NCBI GenBank assembly: GCA_000320545.1
Contig: ADNK01002094.1
Coordinates: 43,501 to 107,500, forward strand
Direction of reading: 5' to 3'
DNA length: 64,000 nucleotides
From: Bigelowiella natans CCMP2755
Lineage: Eukaryota > Cercozoa > Chlorarachniophyceae
The notes beneath the pieces were generated by a model, which did no database searches, had not been told where the DNA came from, and saw nothing but the letters and a program-made list of their open reading frames with translations. Positions 50,186-63,158 of this stretch are shown here, one piece after another. The first letter of the stretch is position 1, and each line of letters begins with the position of its first letter. The position numbers were made by a program, and so were the translations under genes.

Positions 50186-51050
50186 CTTTCGGTGTGTGCT
50201 AGCTGAGTGGTTAGGGGTAAGGGGGGGGATGTGATAAAATTCCTCTTCTGTGCCAGGTCACTCTTCTTTATTTTGTCATAAAAACAGTCCTTTTCCCTTC
50301 TACGACATCAATATTATACTAATTTTTGACTCAGAAACCTTTCTCAACGCGGCAGAAAGAAGAGCCGTATGCCACTGTACAAGGTTCTAAAAGAGGGTAT
50401 ACACGTGGTGTCGCAGAAGTTGTGTCGTATTGACACAGATGGCGGGCTTTTTCAATGTGATTTCCAGGATTTCCTGATTTCACCTATTACAAACCACAAA
50501 CCAGGAACTAGCAATGATAAAAACAGCAAATACGGAAAGTTTAGTTTTGATAAAATTGATGGTTATGATTACTCCTTTTTCCAGGAGCATTGAATAGGCA
50601 TATATCTTGAGATTCTCAAGAGAACTTTGTTTTTCTGGCTACCAACGAAGTACTTTCGCTTCGTATTTTACCATTATTTTGCCTATTTCGTTAATTAAGG
50701 ATTTTAATTGCCTGCGTTTTTGGAAAAACTTCTTCCTTTTAGTCGGCCGAAGATAGAATCTACTTGTATTGAATTTGAGGAGGTTTTATTAAAACGTCTA
50801 GAAAAATGAGGTAAAACGTTTACATAAACGGGCAGACGGCTGTCACTCGGAAGTTGATGATGGGGTGCCAGCGGTTGATGACAACTACAACTTGCTACTG
50901 CTACGCACCAGTATGAATGACTGACGATGGTGATGATGGGACACTACAAGTCATACTTACTACTCCGACAATAATTCCACAACCACACGCTATTACACGT
51001 GGTCTGACTTTAAAAGCAGCAGCTAGCTGCTTACATAATAACTCATAAAC
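50186..51050. promoter_or_regulatory. Divergent region between PC and gene M
   Basis: AT-rich gap with no microsatellites longer than about 12 bp until gene M. It contains the small ORF at 50369-50593 (separate entry). No distinct promoter element can be named. Confidence 0.4.
50369..50593 (+). CDS. Possible small protein of 74 aa
   Basis: An uninterrupted ATG-started ORF sits in the divergent gap upstream of PC. Its composition looks protein-like (MPLYKVLKEG, GLFQCDFQDFLISP, FSFDKIDGYDYSFFQ), with no low complexity and a balanced residue mix. No domain is recognised, and it could be an exon of a larger plus-strand gene. No repeat or homology evidence supports it from sequence alone. Confidence 0.3.
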   Translation: MPLYKVLKEGIHVVSQKLCRIDTDGGLFQCDFQDFLISPITNHKPGTSNDKNSKYGKFSFDKIDGYDYSFFQEH

Positions 51051-52724
51051 ATGACCGCTGCTGGAGTCAGCAGCTCTGCCATTCATACGACGACGACTAC
51101 TGGCTCTCCCCCCCTCACATCAGTCGCACCCGGAGTTGTTCATGTCCCTTTAAATCAAACTGACTTAAGTGCTCCTCCTCCTCCTCCAAATTCCGTTGTT
51201 CAAAGGCGGCGGCGGAGGCAGCAGCAGCAGCAGATACCACGACCATCATCAGAGTCGTCAATGCAGGCATCACAACCATCACTACGACAATCATCAGCAT
51301 TGTTATCATCATCAACAACAACATCTTCGTCGTCATTATCTTCATCGGTATCGGCTGCTACTTCTACTACCACTACTACATCTCTGCTCATGCGAGGGCG
51401 TTTCAGTTATTACGAAGTATGGATGTGGAGAGGCTGGTACTTGGTAGTTCTGCTATCAGTTCTTGTCAAGAGGTCCCTCATAAACCAGCAAATCGAAGTA
51501 TTTTGGCAATATCTTCTTGATAGAGGGTAGTAAATACGCTTGAATCCCCGTCATGAGAGAATTAGAGTCATTGCTACTACATGAATCTGCTAACGTGTGT
51601 GCATATCTAGTATATGATGATGCGTTGCAATATCTGTTTTGTAATCATATATGTAAGATTCACATATATCGTACATATGATAATGCGTTTGCAATATTCG
51701 TGTTATCACATGCTAGTTTCACACACATACACACAGGACACACACACATACATACATAGACATGTAGTCAACGGATATAAAGACAGACACACGAATACGT
51801 ATATACCCTTTATGCCAAACAATAACAGTACATGTTATTTATTGATATTTGCTATCATCAGCTGTTGGTGCTACTATATAATATATGAATCAATTACACA
51901 TAATAGCATCTTTATCATGTGTTACCTATTATACTAATCCACAATATAATAACTACCGGTAATAATAATACGCAACAACCGCATTACACATCAGCACCAA
52001 CAGCAGGAGGCTTGTTATTATCATCTTCAAAGTATTATTTGTACTTGTTGATGATCATCATCATGCACTGTACTACCGCTGCGTTTTTGTTGATGTGCAT
52101 TCCACTTGTTTGCCTCCTCCTCCTCCTCCTCCTTGCTTTAGACTTGCCCAGTTGGATTCATTTGAGCCTATTGTGGCATCTGCGTGTAATAATACAGATA
52201 CAGAGAAAGAGAGGAGGGGGGGGGGGGGGGGGGGGGTGATAGTACACTGTACAGAAAGAGAGAAAGGTGATGGTACAGAAGAGAGATGTGTAAATAATAC
52301 AGAAAGAGAGAAAGGTGATGGTATAGAAGAGAGATGATACATCAACAAATTAAAAAGAAGCATCCTATTCTTCTCATTATTATCATTATTAATATTGTAA
52401 TTGTTAATAGTTGAAGTTGATTGCCTCTTGTTATTGTTAGCATTCTACATGTGGATTGGTATGTTCAAAGTGGTGGACTTGATGTTCCAACAACAATTTA
52501 GACGATTCAAAATTACGCCAGGTGAGTGCAGTAATAAACATTATCATTATCGTCATCATCATTATCGCTGTCTTGTTCTTAGAAAGGGGGGTACTATACT
52601 ATGAAATGCTGTTTATTTATTACTATTCAATTTGTGTAGGAGGGGGAGATTGATACAACTACTATTCCTACTACTACTACTGCTACTATATCATATTGTG
52701 TACGAAGACGATAATCCTACTACA

Positions 52725-52756
<32 letters not shown>

Positions 52757-54094
52757 AACTACAATCCTCACTGCTACTACCACTATTTGGGTGTAATCAT
52801 GCAAGTGAACACAACGTATGATCTACTTGATGCTTTAGATCATGACCCTGTCAAGGCAGAGGGTGGCGTTTTTCAGTTTTTCTCACCAATCGGTAAGAAA
52901 AAACAACAACAAGACAAAGAAGATGTAACAATATGGCCATCACCATCATCATCATCATCATCATCAATTATCTAATATTCTACTTACATGCCCCATGCTG
53001 CAGGATCAAAGGATACGCCGGGATTCATGGCACTATTTGCGTATTTAGTCCCACTCTTTATATTTGATCTTCTCGTTCCAAGGTCATACTACTGCTGCTA
53101 CTACTATTATAATGATGATGATGATGATGATTATTATTATTATATCGAGTTTCAGTGGAACTAATCTTCTTCATCCTCTCGATCGATGTTCCTTATTTTA
53201 ATCGTTTGTTTGCATCCCTTATCTTTCTCTTTTTCCTCTTCATCGATCTCATCATGTCTTATTCTTCTTTCTTCTTCACGTACGTGCTACTACTAACTAG
53301 GAGAACATCAAGAAGCTACTTTAACTTACCCCCTCCAACGATTTTCCAGTTGATGGTATCTTCCTCTAAACAACGAATGATATTAATAGTTGCGAAGATG
53401 ACAATAATAACCATCACGATTGTACTACTTAAGCAGGTGCAGCAACTTATTATTTTTGCAATGACAACTCCTCTGCTCATTCTTCCTGTGCTTTTTTGCC
53501 GTATCATCTTCTTCCTCCGCATCACCCCCACCCTCCTTATCATCTAAATTATATACCTTTGGTTATGAATATTACTTAGGGGAACATATCGATGTCTATT
53601 TTTGTGTATGACTTTCTGTTCTACTTTCCTCACCTCATCATGCACAGGTGGTAGATAGTGATATTATCATTGATTATTATCATGGTGGTGTGCTGGTGGT
53701 GGTGGTGACGGGCATCAAGCTTGTGGATATGTTACTTCTGCTACGAGTAGTACCCAGTGTTATCAGCATCATCAATGGCCATCATCGTCGAGACCGTCTA
53801 TGCCAATAATACGAATATTTTTCAACCAGAAATAGATATCTGTTTAAGCACGTCCATAGTAAGCATCACTCAAGAGAGAGGTGGGTTGTATTATTACCAA
53901 ACGGCTATGCTTATCATCATTATCATTATCATTACCATCATCATCATCCTCACTTCTTCCGATGAGGAAAAGATTGTTAATTTGGTTTCCAATCAATGAG
54001 TTTTACGAGATCAATATTGATGATTCTCCTTTTCCTCCTCCTCCTCCTACCCGTCCTCTTAATATTGATGATCTTCCTCCTCCTCCTTCCCCGT

Positions 54095-54139
<45 letters not shown>

Positions 54140-55590
54140 TTGTTGTGATTCTACATCATCAGATTATGTTCTGTGGAGGTGGTGCGCCATAGTTTTATCG
54201 ACGGCACATTGCAGGTATGCAAGAATGATATATATAATTATATGCAGTAGTGCTAAATACTAAGAGATCACATATGTGGTCAAGCAACACGAAGGTACTC
54301 ATGATAGAAATCGTTGTGAGATCGATCTATTTTGATGATTTTTATGTATAAGACGAACTACTACTACTACTACACGCATAATAGACTTAATCTCTATTTC
54401 AATGATAACCACCGTAACACTAACCAAGTAAATACCTACTTCTCCTCCTCCCCCCTTTCTGTCATGACTATCATTATAAAGCCGACATCATAATCTCTCC
54501 CTTCTTGCTTCCCTTTTCCTTTATCGTCTTCTTCTTCTTCTTCTTCTTCTTCTTCTTCTTCTTCTTCCATTGTATGAAGGTTGTGGCCAATATCGTCACC
54601 CTGAATCTACTTGGGCTTGATGCATTCTCAAGGATGGTACAACTATTATCTACCCGATGATGTCTGAATATTTAGGGATGATGATGATGAATGATGATTT
54701 CCAGTTGATTAAAAATTGTTAGCATAAAATAGCAATGGTACTACATGCTCGAAAAGCAGGGATGAGCGAGACACACACACACACACCTACCTAATTATTT
54801 ATGTTAGCGGTGAGAGCTGTAGTCGACATGATTTCCTCCTCAGGTGCATAACATTGTTGTGACCTTCTTGCTTACGGAAACTCACAGGTGGCAATATTAT
54901 TAATGAAAACAACAACAATAACATATTATATAATTAGCATCAAATTTAGTATAATCATCATCATCATCATAATCATCATCATCAACTTTATCAAGAAAAC
55001 AAACTGCTGCTTGCTGCTGAAATGATGTAATATTAGTTGTTGTTGTTGTTGTTGTTGTTGTAGCTGCAGTAGCCATGGATTTTAGATTACTATTGGTTGT
55101 TGAAGGACATGATAAAACATCATCACCATCATATATGACAATGATGATGATATATGACAATGATGATGATGATGATGATGATAATAATAATAATAATAGT
55201 AGCCATGGATTATTCAGATTACTATTGGTAATTGAAGGACATAATCAGACATTATCAATAATACTAGTAGTACATGTGGGATCTACTGCTGCTATTGCTG
55301 TTTGTTTCATTCAAGTTGTTTACTACATTATTCGTATTGATACCACTGCTGCTGCTGCTACTACTACTACTACTACTACAACTACTGTATCATTAGTGGT
55401 TACGATTTTCCATGGGCTATTCATAATATCCTTCCAGGTAGAGAATTATCATCATCACCATCATCATCATCTTCTTCTTCATTATCATCTTAATTATCAC
55501 CATCATATTTATCTTTTTTATCATCATCATATATGTGCTGCTATTATTCTCGATACCGACAAGTTGTCTCCTATCTTCTACTCCTAAATG
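51051..55590 (+). CDS. Gene M: multi-pass membrane protein split by repeat-laden introns (incomplete model)
   Basis: I do not recognise the family and the 3' end is not resolved. Exon 1 starts at ATG 51051 with a long Ser/Thr/Pro/Gln-rich leader, then RGRFSYYE. A phase-consistent chain follows at 52441-52521 (MFKVVDLMFQQQFRRFKITP), 52839-52892 (HDPVKAEGGVFQFFSPI), 53004-53082 (GFMALFAYLVPLFIFDLLVP), 53301-53355 (SRSYFNLPPPTIFQLM) and an exon from 53437 (QLIIFAMTTPLLILP). Further likely exons are about 53767-53880 (MAIIVETVYANNTNIFQPE), one from 54163 (YVLWRWCAIVL), 54593-54649 (ANIVTLNLLGLDAFSRM) and 54844-54888 (VHNIVVTFLLTETH). At least four hydrophobic segments suggest an integral membrane protein. 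A further exon at about 52150 is possible. Pyrimidine arrays precede several acceptors. The end coordinate is an estimate. Confidence 0.45.
52218..52338. repeat. Poly-G tract and three degenerate copies of a roughly 38-bp unit
   Basis: A G run at about 52217-52236 is followed by direct copies of ACAGAAAGAGAGAAAGGTGA plus TGGTACAGAAGAGAGATG, at about 52251 and 52299, with a degenerate copy before the G run. It lies in an intron or exon edge of gene M. Confidence 0.7.
55069..55250 (+). repeat. Duplicated roughly 48-bp segment in gene M
   Basis: TAGCCATGGATT followed by AGATTACTATTGG and GAAGGACAT occurs at about 55069 and again at about 55199, separated by a GAT/AAT array. Only one copy can be spliced in frame after the preceding exon, so the other may be a decayed exon duplicate. 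Confidence 0.65.
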
Positions 55591-56240
55591 ACTGAATAAA
55601 GGGATTAAAATTAATACATTTACTATGTTTAGAGCACCACAGTAGTAGAGTGACATTCTATGTGATAATAGCAATCATTGACGTCGTAGTAATTTATTGC
55701 TATAGAAATTATATGATAATGATAATAATGGCGATGATGATTATGATGATGATGATGATGGTACAATTATATTTGTGAAAAGAGGGGGTCATGGGAGGAG
55801 CTCCTGCTCACGAAGCTCATCATCGTTATGGTAATACAAAATGGACTGACTAGATAATATATCACAAAGCTGAGTAATTAATTTTGACGTGTTTTCAATG
55901 ATGCGAAGTCAATTTTTTTTCTTTGCCACCGTTTATCCATAAGCACAGCATCATCTAACGGAGTAATTTTGTACTACGTTTATCCATAAGCACAGCATCA
56001 TCTAACGGAGTAATTTTGTACTACATCAGGAAACCTGGCATATCACCAATTTTTCACATACATTGATAACTACTTCGGGTATTATTACTATCTTGCTGGA
56101 TCATCTAATAGCAGTAGTTGGTTATCAGTAGAAACACCTAAAAAATGACGATTACCATGCCGCAGTAGTAGCTACAGGTGTCTTCATAATTAGAGAACAT
56201 TAACCATGATAGCTATAAATATCATCATACATGGAGAGCA
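55591..56240. other. AT-rich 3' region of gene M with a 47-bp tandem duplication
   Basis: No exon is supported. A perfect 47-bp unit beginning GTTTATCCATAAGCACAGCA is present twice in tandem at 55931-56024. A GAT/ATG array lies at about 55733-55760. Confidence 0.6.
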
Positions 56241-58484
56241 TCACCCGTCGCTGCACACATTCTAGCATTGTTCCAGCCGAGAAAGAACACAGCAGATGCC
56301 ATGAACCACTCATTGATGAGCAATTTGAAGTATGATACCTGCTACATTGCATGACTTAGCAAGAATGTTCATCAAAACTGTAGTGGCTCGACTTTAACAC
56401 AGACTCATTCTCACCATGCTGCACGTTGTCTTCGCATTTGTCTGCGCACACATTGCAAATGATCGAATGTCGTACTTGTCATATCACAACGTTGTGCGAC
56501 ATCTGCTACACAATTAGCTACTTAGGCATGGCCACTGCTTCTAGACTCATCATGATTAGGCATTGCGTGCAGCCTCCGGCGCCGGCTAGACAAGCTAGCA
56601 AGCGCATTGTCATTGTGTGATGTGCCCGAGTTGCACGTGCCATGATGTCTAGATGTGTGAGAGGCTCCATGACTAGGGCTGTCCTAGTGTCTTCCGTTTC
56701 GCATGCTAGCAACTGCTAGACTGTGCTGCTGGTTGCGATGCTTGCATGCATGTCTAGATCGATGTGTGCGGCGTCTGCTGACAGATCACGACATGCTAGC
56801 ATGACAACACATCCAGGCCAAACCGGTCACAACTTTGCGAAAATTGGAAAAAAAAAGAATTGACGCATTTTTTTCGCGCAAACTCGATTTAGATGTCAAA
56901 CAGGCTAGCAGGGGTCCTTTGGAAACTTTTGTCACAGTTGAGTTTTTTCCATTCGCATTCCCCCCCCCTAGCCCCCCCCTAGCCCCCCCGAGGTGCGACT
57001 TCTGCTCGATCGCGCCGCCCCGCACCACGCGCCGCTTGTGCGCACCACACCTCGGCGTTTTAAACCAAAATTCTGCGCGCGCTTTTGCACAAGAATGATC
57101 TCTTTGACCGAAAACCAGCTGCGCGGTGTCTCCAATGCGTCAAAACCCCTCTGCACTCATGACACGTCATGTGTGTCCTGTGGTTGCATGCATGTGGCAG
57201 TGATGCCCCAATTTCAAAATTTCAACGCGTCACATCTCGATCAATTTTGACATTTGAGCATCGCGCTTCCGGCTGTCTGCAAAGCTAGTTCCATTGCAAA
57301 CGGACATGTCCTCACTTGCTCGCATTGCACACGTGCATCGGCTGCATCTCTGACCAAAATCATGAGAATTTTCTCCGCAATGCACGTTGTGAGGGGTCAA
57401 AAAATCGAAGTTTTTGAGCTGAGATTTTGAATTTTTTCACTTTTTCGACATTCCGCCGACGCAGAAAGTGTTTTTTGACGGTTGCGGACGGATTGCACGC
57501 AAAAAATGCCCTTGAAGCGCTCTGCAAACATGCGAAACCCATTTGTGACCGGGTTCACAACTGTGTCAAGTGTGTGACGAATGGTGTGAATTTTCAATTG
57601 AGGGTCATTGAGCACACACCTGCGCGCCCACGCGCGCCCAGGTGCATGCTTTTTGCGTGCGTGTGTGCTGAAACTTCGCACGTCCACAAAGCCAGCTAGC
57701 CAGTGTGCACACACCCTCATGAGCTTGCAAAACTTGTGGCACGCTCATGCAAACAATGCGCTAGCGTGTTCAAAAGTGGCAAGAATTTTTCAATTTTCGC
57801 CTGCTGGCAGGCGTTGAAAAATGAAGTTTTCAAGCTGAAATTCGAAAAAAAAAAATCAAATTTGAACCTCAAACAGGCTCCAGTGTGCTTCCAATGTTCA
57901 ATTGCAACGATTGAGCGCGCCAGGCCGCACGCGCAAAGCACAGTTTGTTCAAAACCCACTCGTTGCCGGGATTGATGCAGTTGTGTTTGGCCTCGATGTG
58001 AAACACGATGGAGATTTTGGTCCGCCATCGATCATTGCAACGTGCACAAAACAACAAATCCTCGCAACATTTGACGTGCATGTGTTGCAGCCTCTGTGCT
58101 GGAGTGCACTGCTGTGCAATCTAGCTAGCAATCCTCGGCGTGCTGCGCATGCTTTTTGTGCGTAACGCGTTCGATGATCAATTGAGCTAGTGAGTCCAAA
58201 CATCTCTGCATCACGTACAGCCAATGATGCATGAGGATGCAGCGTCTAGATGTGTGCTCATCCAGTCTGCTCATCATCACACAAGGAACTGTCTGAAGAT
58301 GCTTGCCGCATCAATGACTACACAAGACCTTGCAGGGGCCTAGGGGCGGCTGCTTATCTCTCAATTACACAGTAAACGCTGCGGGCTGCGGATTGTTCAA
58401 GAGGTTGCTCCACCATTTCCACATCACCGCCTGGAACTCTGAGCACGCGTTGGCGTCATTCATTCACATTGGCCCGTTTTCATC
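56241..58484. other. GC-richer convergent intergenic block (gene M / gene Z)
   Basis: TGCA/CTAG-rich sequence without microsatellites runs up to the stop codon of gene Z. It contains the inverted-repeat element at 56808-58000 and TCTAGATGTG words near 56650 and 58243. The ORFs here are antisense or frame copies of those in the homologous 21.5 and 43.7 kb segments and are not considered genes. Confidence 0.6.
56808..58000 (-). mobile_element. Longest copy of the inverted-repeat element, 1193 bp
   Basis: The ends are CACATCCAGGCCAAAC (56808-56823) and its inverted partner GTTTGGCCTCGATGTG (57985-58000), differing by one base. The half at about 56825-57560 is homologous to the element at 43657-44417. 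The half at about 57560-57985 is homologous to 21485-21900. So this copy joins both parts and may be closest to the ancestral element. No transposase is encoded, and no clear target-site duplication is visible. Confidence 0.7.
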
Positions 58485-59152
58485 CTATGTAGCATCGCAA
58501 TGCTGCTCAGCTTCACGTTGATGGTCATCGTGACGATCTGTTGATTGTTTCTTCAACAGGCTGAGTTCCATTTCCATTTCTTGACACTTTTGCATGAATT
58601 TGATCGTTGTCAACTCAGCTTCTCTTCCTCTCTGAAAGAAATAATGTGACATGTGTAATAGCGTGGAAAAACAACTCATCGGCGATGCAAGAAGCAGCTA
58701 AGATGCATCATCGAAAATTTGAGCAGTGCATCGTCGCAATATCAATAAAACTGCTGCTGTTGACAACAGCTCTGAACCATTTCCACCACAACTCTCTCAA
58801 AATCAATGACACCTGGAATGTGATTCGCAAATTTTGTTTCGTTTCAAGGAGGCTTTTCTCTGCTGCATCCTTTTGAGTTCTTAGTTCGATATTTTCAATT
58901 TGCAGGTCTATCGACAGTTGTACAAACATTTTTAGTTTTGAGGAGGACAAGCAGATGGTGAATCATTGTATGATTGCTGCTGCTGCTGCTTCTAAATCAT
59001 CAACCCTTAATTCGTTGATCAGTAGCATCTGACGTCGTAGTAGTCTCCTCCCCCTCCTCATTCAACTGAGAGGATAAACGAAGGAAGAGTCAAAACTAGT
59101 GCTGGTAGGTAAATCATGTCGACAAGCACCACTTCATGAATGATATTCGTAG

Positions 59153-59187
<35 letters not shown>

Positions 59188-60872
59188 ATATCAATGATTA
59201 AAAAGAATAATGATAGTGGTACACGTCAAGGGATCAGCCAAGCAAGTTTCTCGTTAATGTACTACCGCTCGTTGTTCTTTCAATCTTTGCACGTACTTCC
59301 TGCACATTAACGAATCAATTTAAGCATCAAAGTCGGGTTTCTTTCTATCTTTCTCACCACCATCATCATCTTCATCATCATAATCATCATTTGAGAAGCT
59401 ATAATGATTTCTCTCTTCTGCCTCCACATGATCACCATTTAAGCAGCGGAAGTATTGGATGAATTTTAATTACACGTTGAACAAGCAACAAATCAACTAT
59501 GAATCAATTGAGTAATACTTGAAGGCCTCTCTCTCTATTTCCAGAGTTTGTCTTTCTTCTCGTATTTGAGCCTGAATTTCTTTAGATTTTGTGATGAATC
59601 TGGTGATAAAGAAAACGAAACAATAAAACGTTAACAATCTTGACATGATGACGTGAGGTAATGGGTAATGATGGACATGATGGTATTATATTTCTTATCA
59701 TTAATACAATCTCTAGGATGATGATATCATAATAGGCTGGAATGAAGTATGCTTCTGAATAACTTCCAGGGTGGTGCATCATCATATAGTAGCTGGAGGG
59801 CTTTTCCCATATCAGTAATACAGAAGAGGAGGAGGAAATATTAGGATGGTGCTGTGATTTAATTTTCATCATTGACGTCAACTTGTAGAAAGAACGGATA
59901 AATCTCCTACTAACTGTGCTCTGGGTATCGGCTGCTAAGTACTACTCTCGAGTCATAATGGGTATAAATTATATATGCAATTACGCTATCATCCCCTTTT
60001 TCTCTGAAGTTAGAAGTGCTTTCTCCTATATTGTTATCATACACAACAAGTTTATTAGGTAGTTGAGAAAGTAATCGCTTCATGTGTCACCCCCTCAATG
60101 TGATCAAAAAGATATTATAATCACGAAACGACGATGATGCACAGACGAGAATGCAAGTATTTGTTGCAATTATGTCGATACATCTACGATGATTTCAGTA
60201 TTAATATCATCACCATTTTATCATCATAATTATTATTATTCTAAGTATTATCCTCGCATTTGCATCGCTCATCTGTGATCACATCCTACTTTCATTTGCT
60301 ATAGATGAAGTATAAATGTAGCCAATCTAACCAAAATGCTAAATACCAACCTACCTACTATGTAGGGTTGTTACAAATGGTTGGAATGTGCATGTTTGTG
60401 CGTATTGTTACTACTTTCCGTAGCAGTATATCCTGCTCATCCTTGCTACTGCTGCTACTGTGCTGCAGTACTCGTGCTTGCTGTTATTACAATAGACAAA
60501 GCATATCAAATTAATGATAAGTAAGAACGATAGTACCAATCATACTTCTTCATCAGTACTACTAGTAGAAGTAGTAGAGAAGCTGGCAAAAGTATCAATA
60601 AAGTATCAATAGGGTTTGGTGCTCCGTAGATAAAGACGCACATGCTCTATGTTATTGCATACTCTTTATTACCTCTACTACTACTACTACCACTACTACT
60701 ACTATCATCTTTTTGTAATACTCTCACCACCATTGTCTTCTAACGGTAAACAACTAGTGATAGCAGTGATTGTTGTTGTTGTTGTTGTTGTACGAGTTGG
60801 CGACGGCGTTCTTTCTCCTGCAGTGCCTCCTTTTGGTACAACTCTACCTGTTAATGGTATACAAAGTACAAT

Positions 60873-60908
<36 letters not shown>

Positions 60909-61564
60909 TTAATGTACACGTGAACATAGGCATTTGATATTACTACCACTATCATCTTGAGTAGCAATTCATACTGATACATACATACATAGATGCATAC
61001 ATACGAACTGCTGCTACTATTACTGTTACTGCTGCTGCTGCTAAATTTGATGAAGAGGGTGATTAGTATTTATCAGGGTTATTATGTCGTCTGAAAGCAC
61101 CTTTTGCTCAAGTTTCCTCCTCTTAAGTTTTTCCTCTGATAGCCTCTTCATGTAATCAGCCATCATTTTTCTACCAATAGCAGTTATTTTTGGACAACCG
61201 AGTTGGTGGTGGTGTTAGACTCAAGAAAGAAAGAAAGAAAGAAAGAAAGAAAAAAAGAAAAAAAGAGATCCCCATGAACCATGAGAAATAGTAATAAGAA
61301 CAAAAACAATATTACTAATAATACAATACAACATCACACACATACAATGACGGAGAGGGGGGGGGGGGGAGGAAGAGGAGGAAGAGGAGGAAGAGGAGGA
61401 GTAGGAAGAAGAGGAAAAGTGCAAAAACGAATAATAATAGCAATAATCGGAGTATGGGTGAATACAAGTCTCTATTTCTTCTTCTTCTCCATCCTCATCA
61501 TCATCGTCATCACCATTATTATCATTCTAGTCGTCTTCTTCTTATTCTCACACTTTTTACTTAT

Positions 61565-61601
<37 letters not shown>

Positions 61602-61615
61602 ACTCTCCCCGTCAT

Positions 61616-61647
<32 letters not shown>

Positions 61648-61886
61648 GTCATCACCCACTGGCAACCAACCAACCAACTAACACTCTCATTATCGTAAAT
61701 TGTAGTGGAAGTACTACTAGTAGAGTAGTCCTCATACTTTCTACCTTGTGCTGGCCAAGTTCTTTGTGACATTTTCCAACTTTAGTTCGTATGATTGAGT
61801 CAGATTCTTGACATTTGACTGCTTGTTGGCAGATTTCGCAGCGACATCACGAGCTTTCGTAGCCTAATGCACACATATATAAATCA

Positions 61887-61952
<66 letters not shown>

Positions 61953-62996
61953 ATCTGCTTTCACTAAAGCTTATCTTTGACAAGATGTAATGCTGCTACT
62001 GCTGCTGCTAATAGTGGTAGTACTACTAATAAAATTTCAATAATATGAAAAGAAGGCACACACCAAATAATGACCACATTTACTTATTCATCTTATCTCT
62101 TACTTACTTCTTCACGTAGTTTGTGCATTCTGTCTAATATCTTTTGTTTCTCGTTTTTTCTGATAATGATGATGAAGAATAAGAAGAAGATGAAGATATA
62201 ATAAGCTGCTTCTTTGCTATATAAGCTCCTCGCGAATATTTACTAACTTATCTATGTTCCTAGTTGGTAGTAGTATAACAAGTGCTGCCTCCTCCTTACA
62301 TTTGCATGAGTTTTTTCTTTAATTCTTCTGAGGCCTTTTTATTTTCCATCTGATTATGACGATGATGATGATGATGATGATGATGATGACTACAATACTT
62401 GAGCTTGATAGTACTACTACTATTACTAATAATAATAATAATAGTAATACCTTAATCCCCTGCTTCTCTGAATGATGTCTCTTTCTCAGTTCTAACACTC
62501 GCTTCTCGTACATAGATTTTATTTTGTCCTCACGTTGAGATACTCGTTTTTCGATTTCTTCTTTTAATAGAGTATGTTCCTTATTATAGTTAATATCATT
62601 GATAGACAGAAAGATGAAGAATCAAAGCCAGAAGCAACAAGTGGACAATGACGAATCAAAGAATATACAAAAGAAGAAAAAGAAGAAGAAGAAGAAAGAA
62701 TTGCCAATAAGAATACAGGATACCATTTTAATTATATACAGCATCACTGTTACTATTAGTTTACTACTACTGTTTTGTTTTTGTTCTTGTTATTGTTGTT
62801 AATGTTAATGTATTTGAAGACGAGAACTACTACTACTGCTACTATTACCTCATGAATAGTAGTCTGAGATTTCATATCTTTAAGCTGCCTCTCCAATCTA
62901 TACACCAACCACTCATATCAGTGTAAGTAAATAACTAGTACATCTGACAACGGTTTAGAGGAATGGATTAAGAATCGTGGAGTGGTGCTACTGCTG

Positions 62997-63029
<33 letters not shown>

Positions 63030-63118
63030 GTCAATGTCCTGTTTTAATGAAGAACATTGCAGGCACCCTGGTGATGACGGTCGTGTTGTGACTAATAACA
63101 CAAAGCACAAACACACAC

Positions 63119-63158
<40 letters not shown>

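Noticed and set aside
51115-51391. Antisense ORFs opposite gene M exon 1
   Set aside because: Shadow frames of the Ser/Thr/Gln-rich low-complexity leader.
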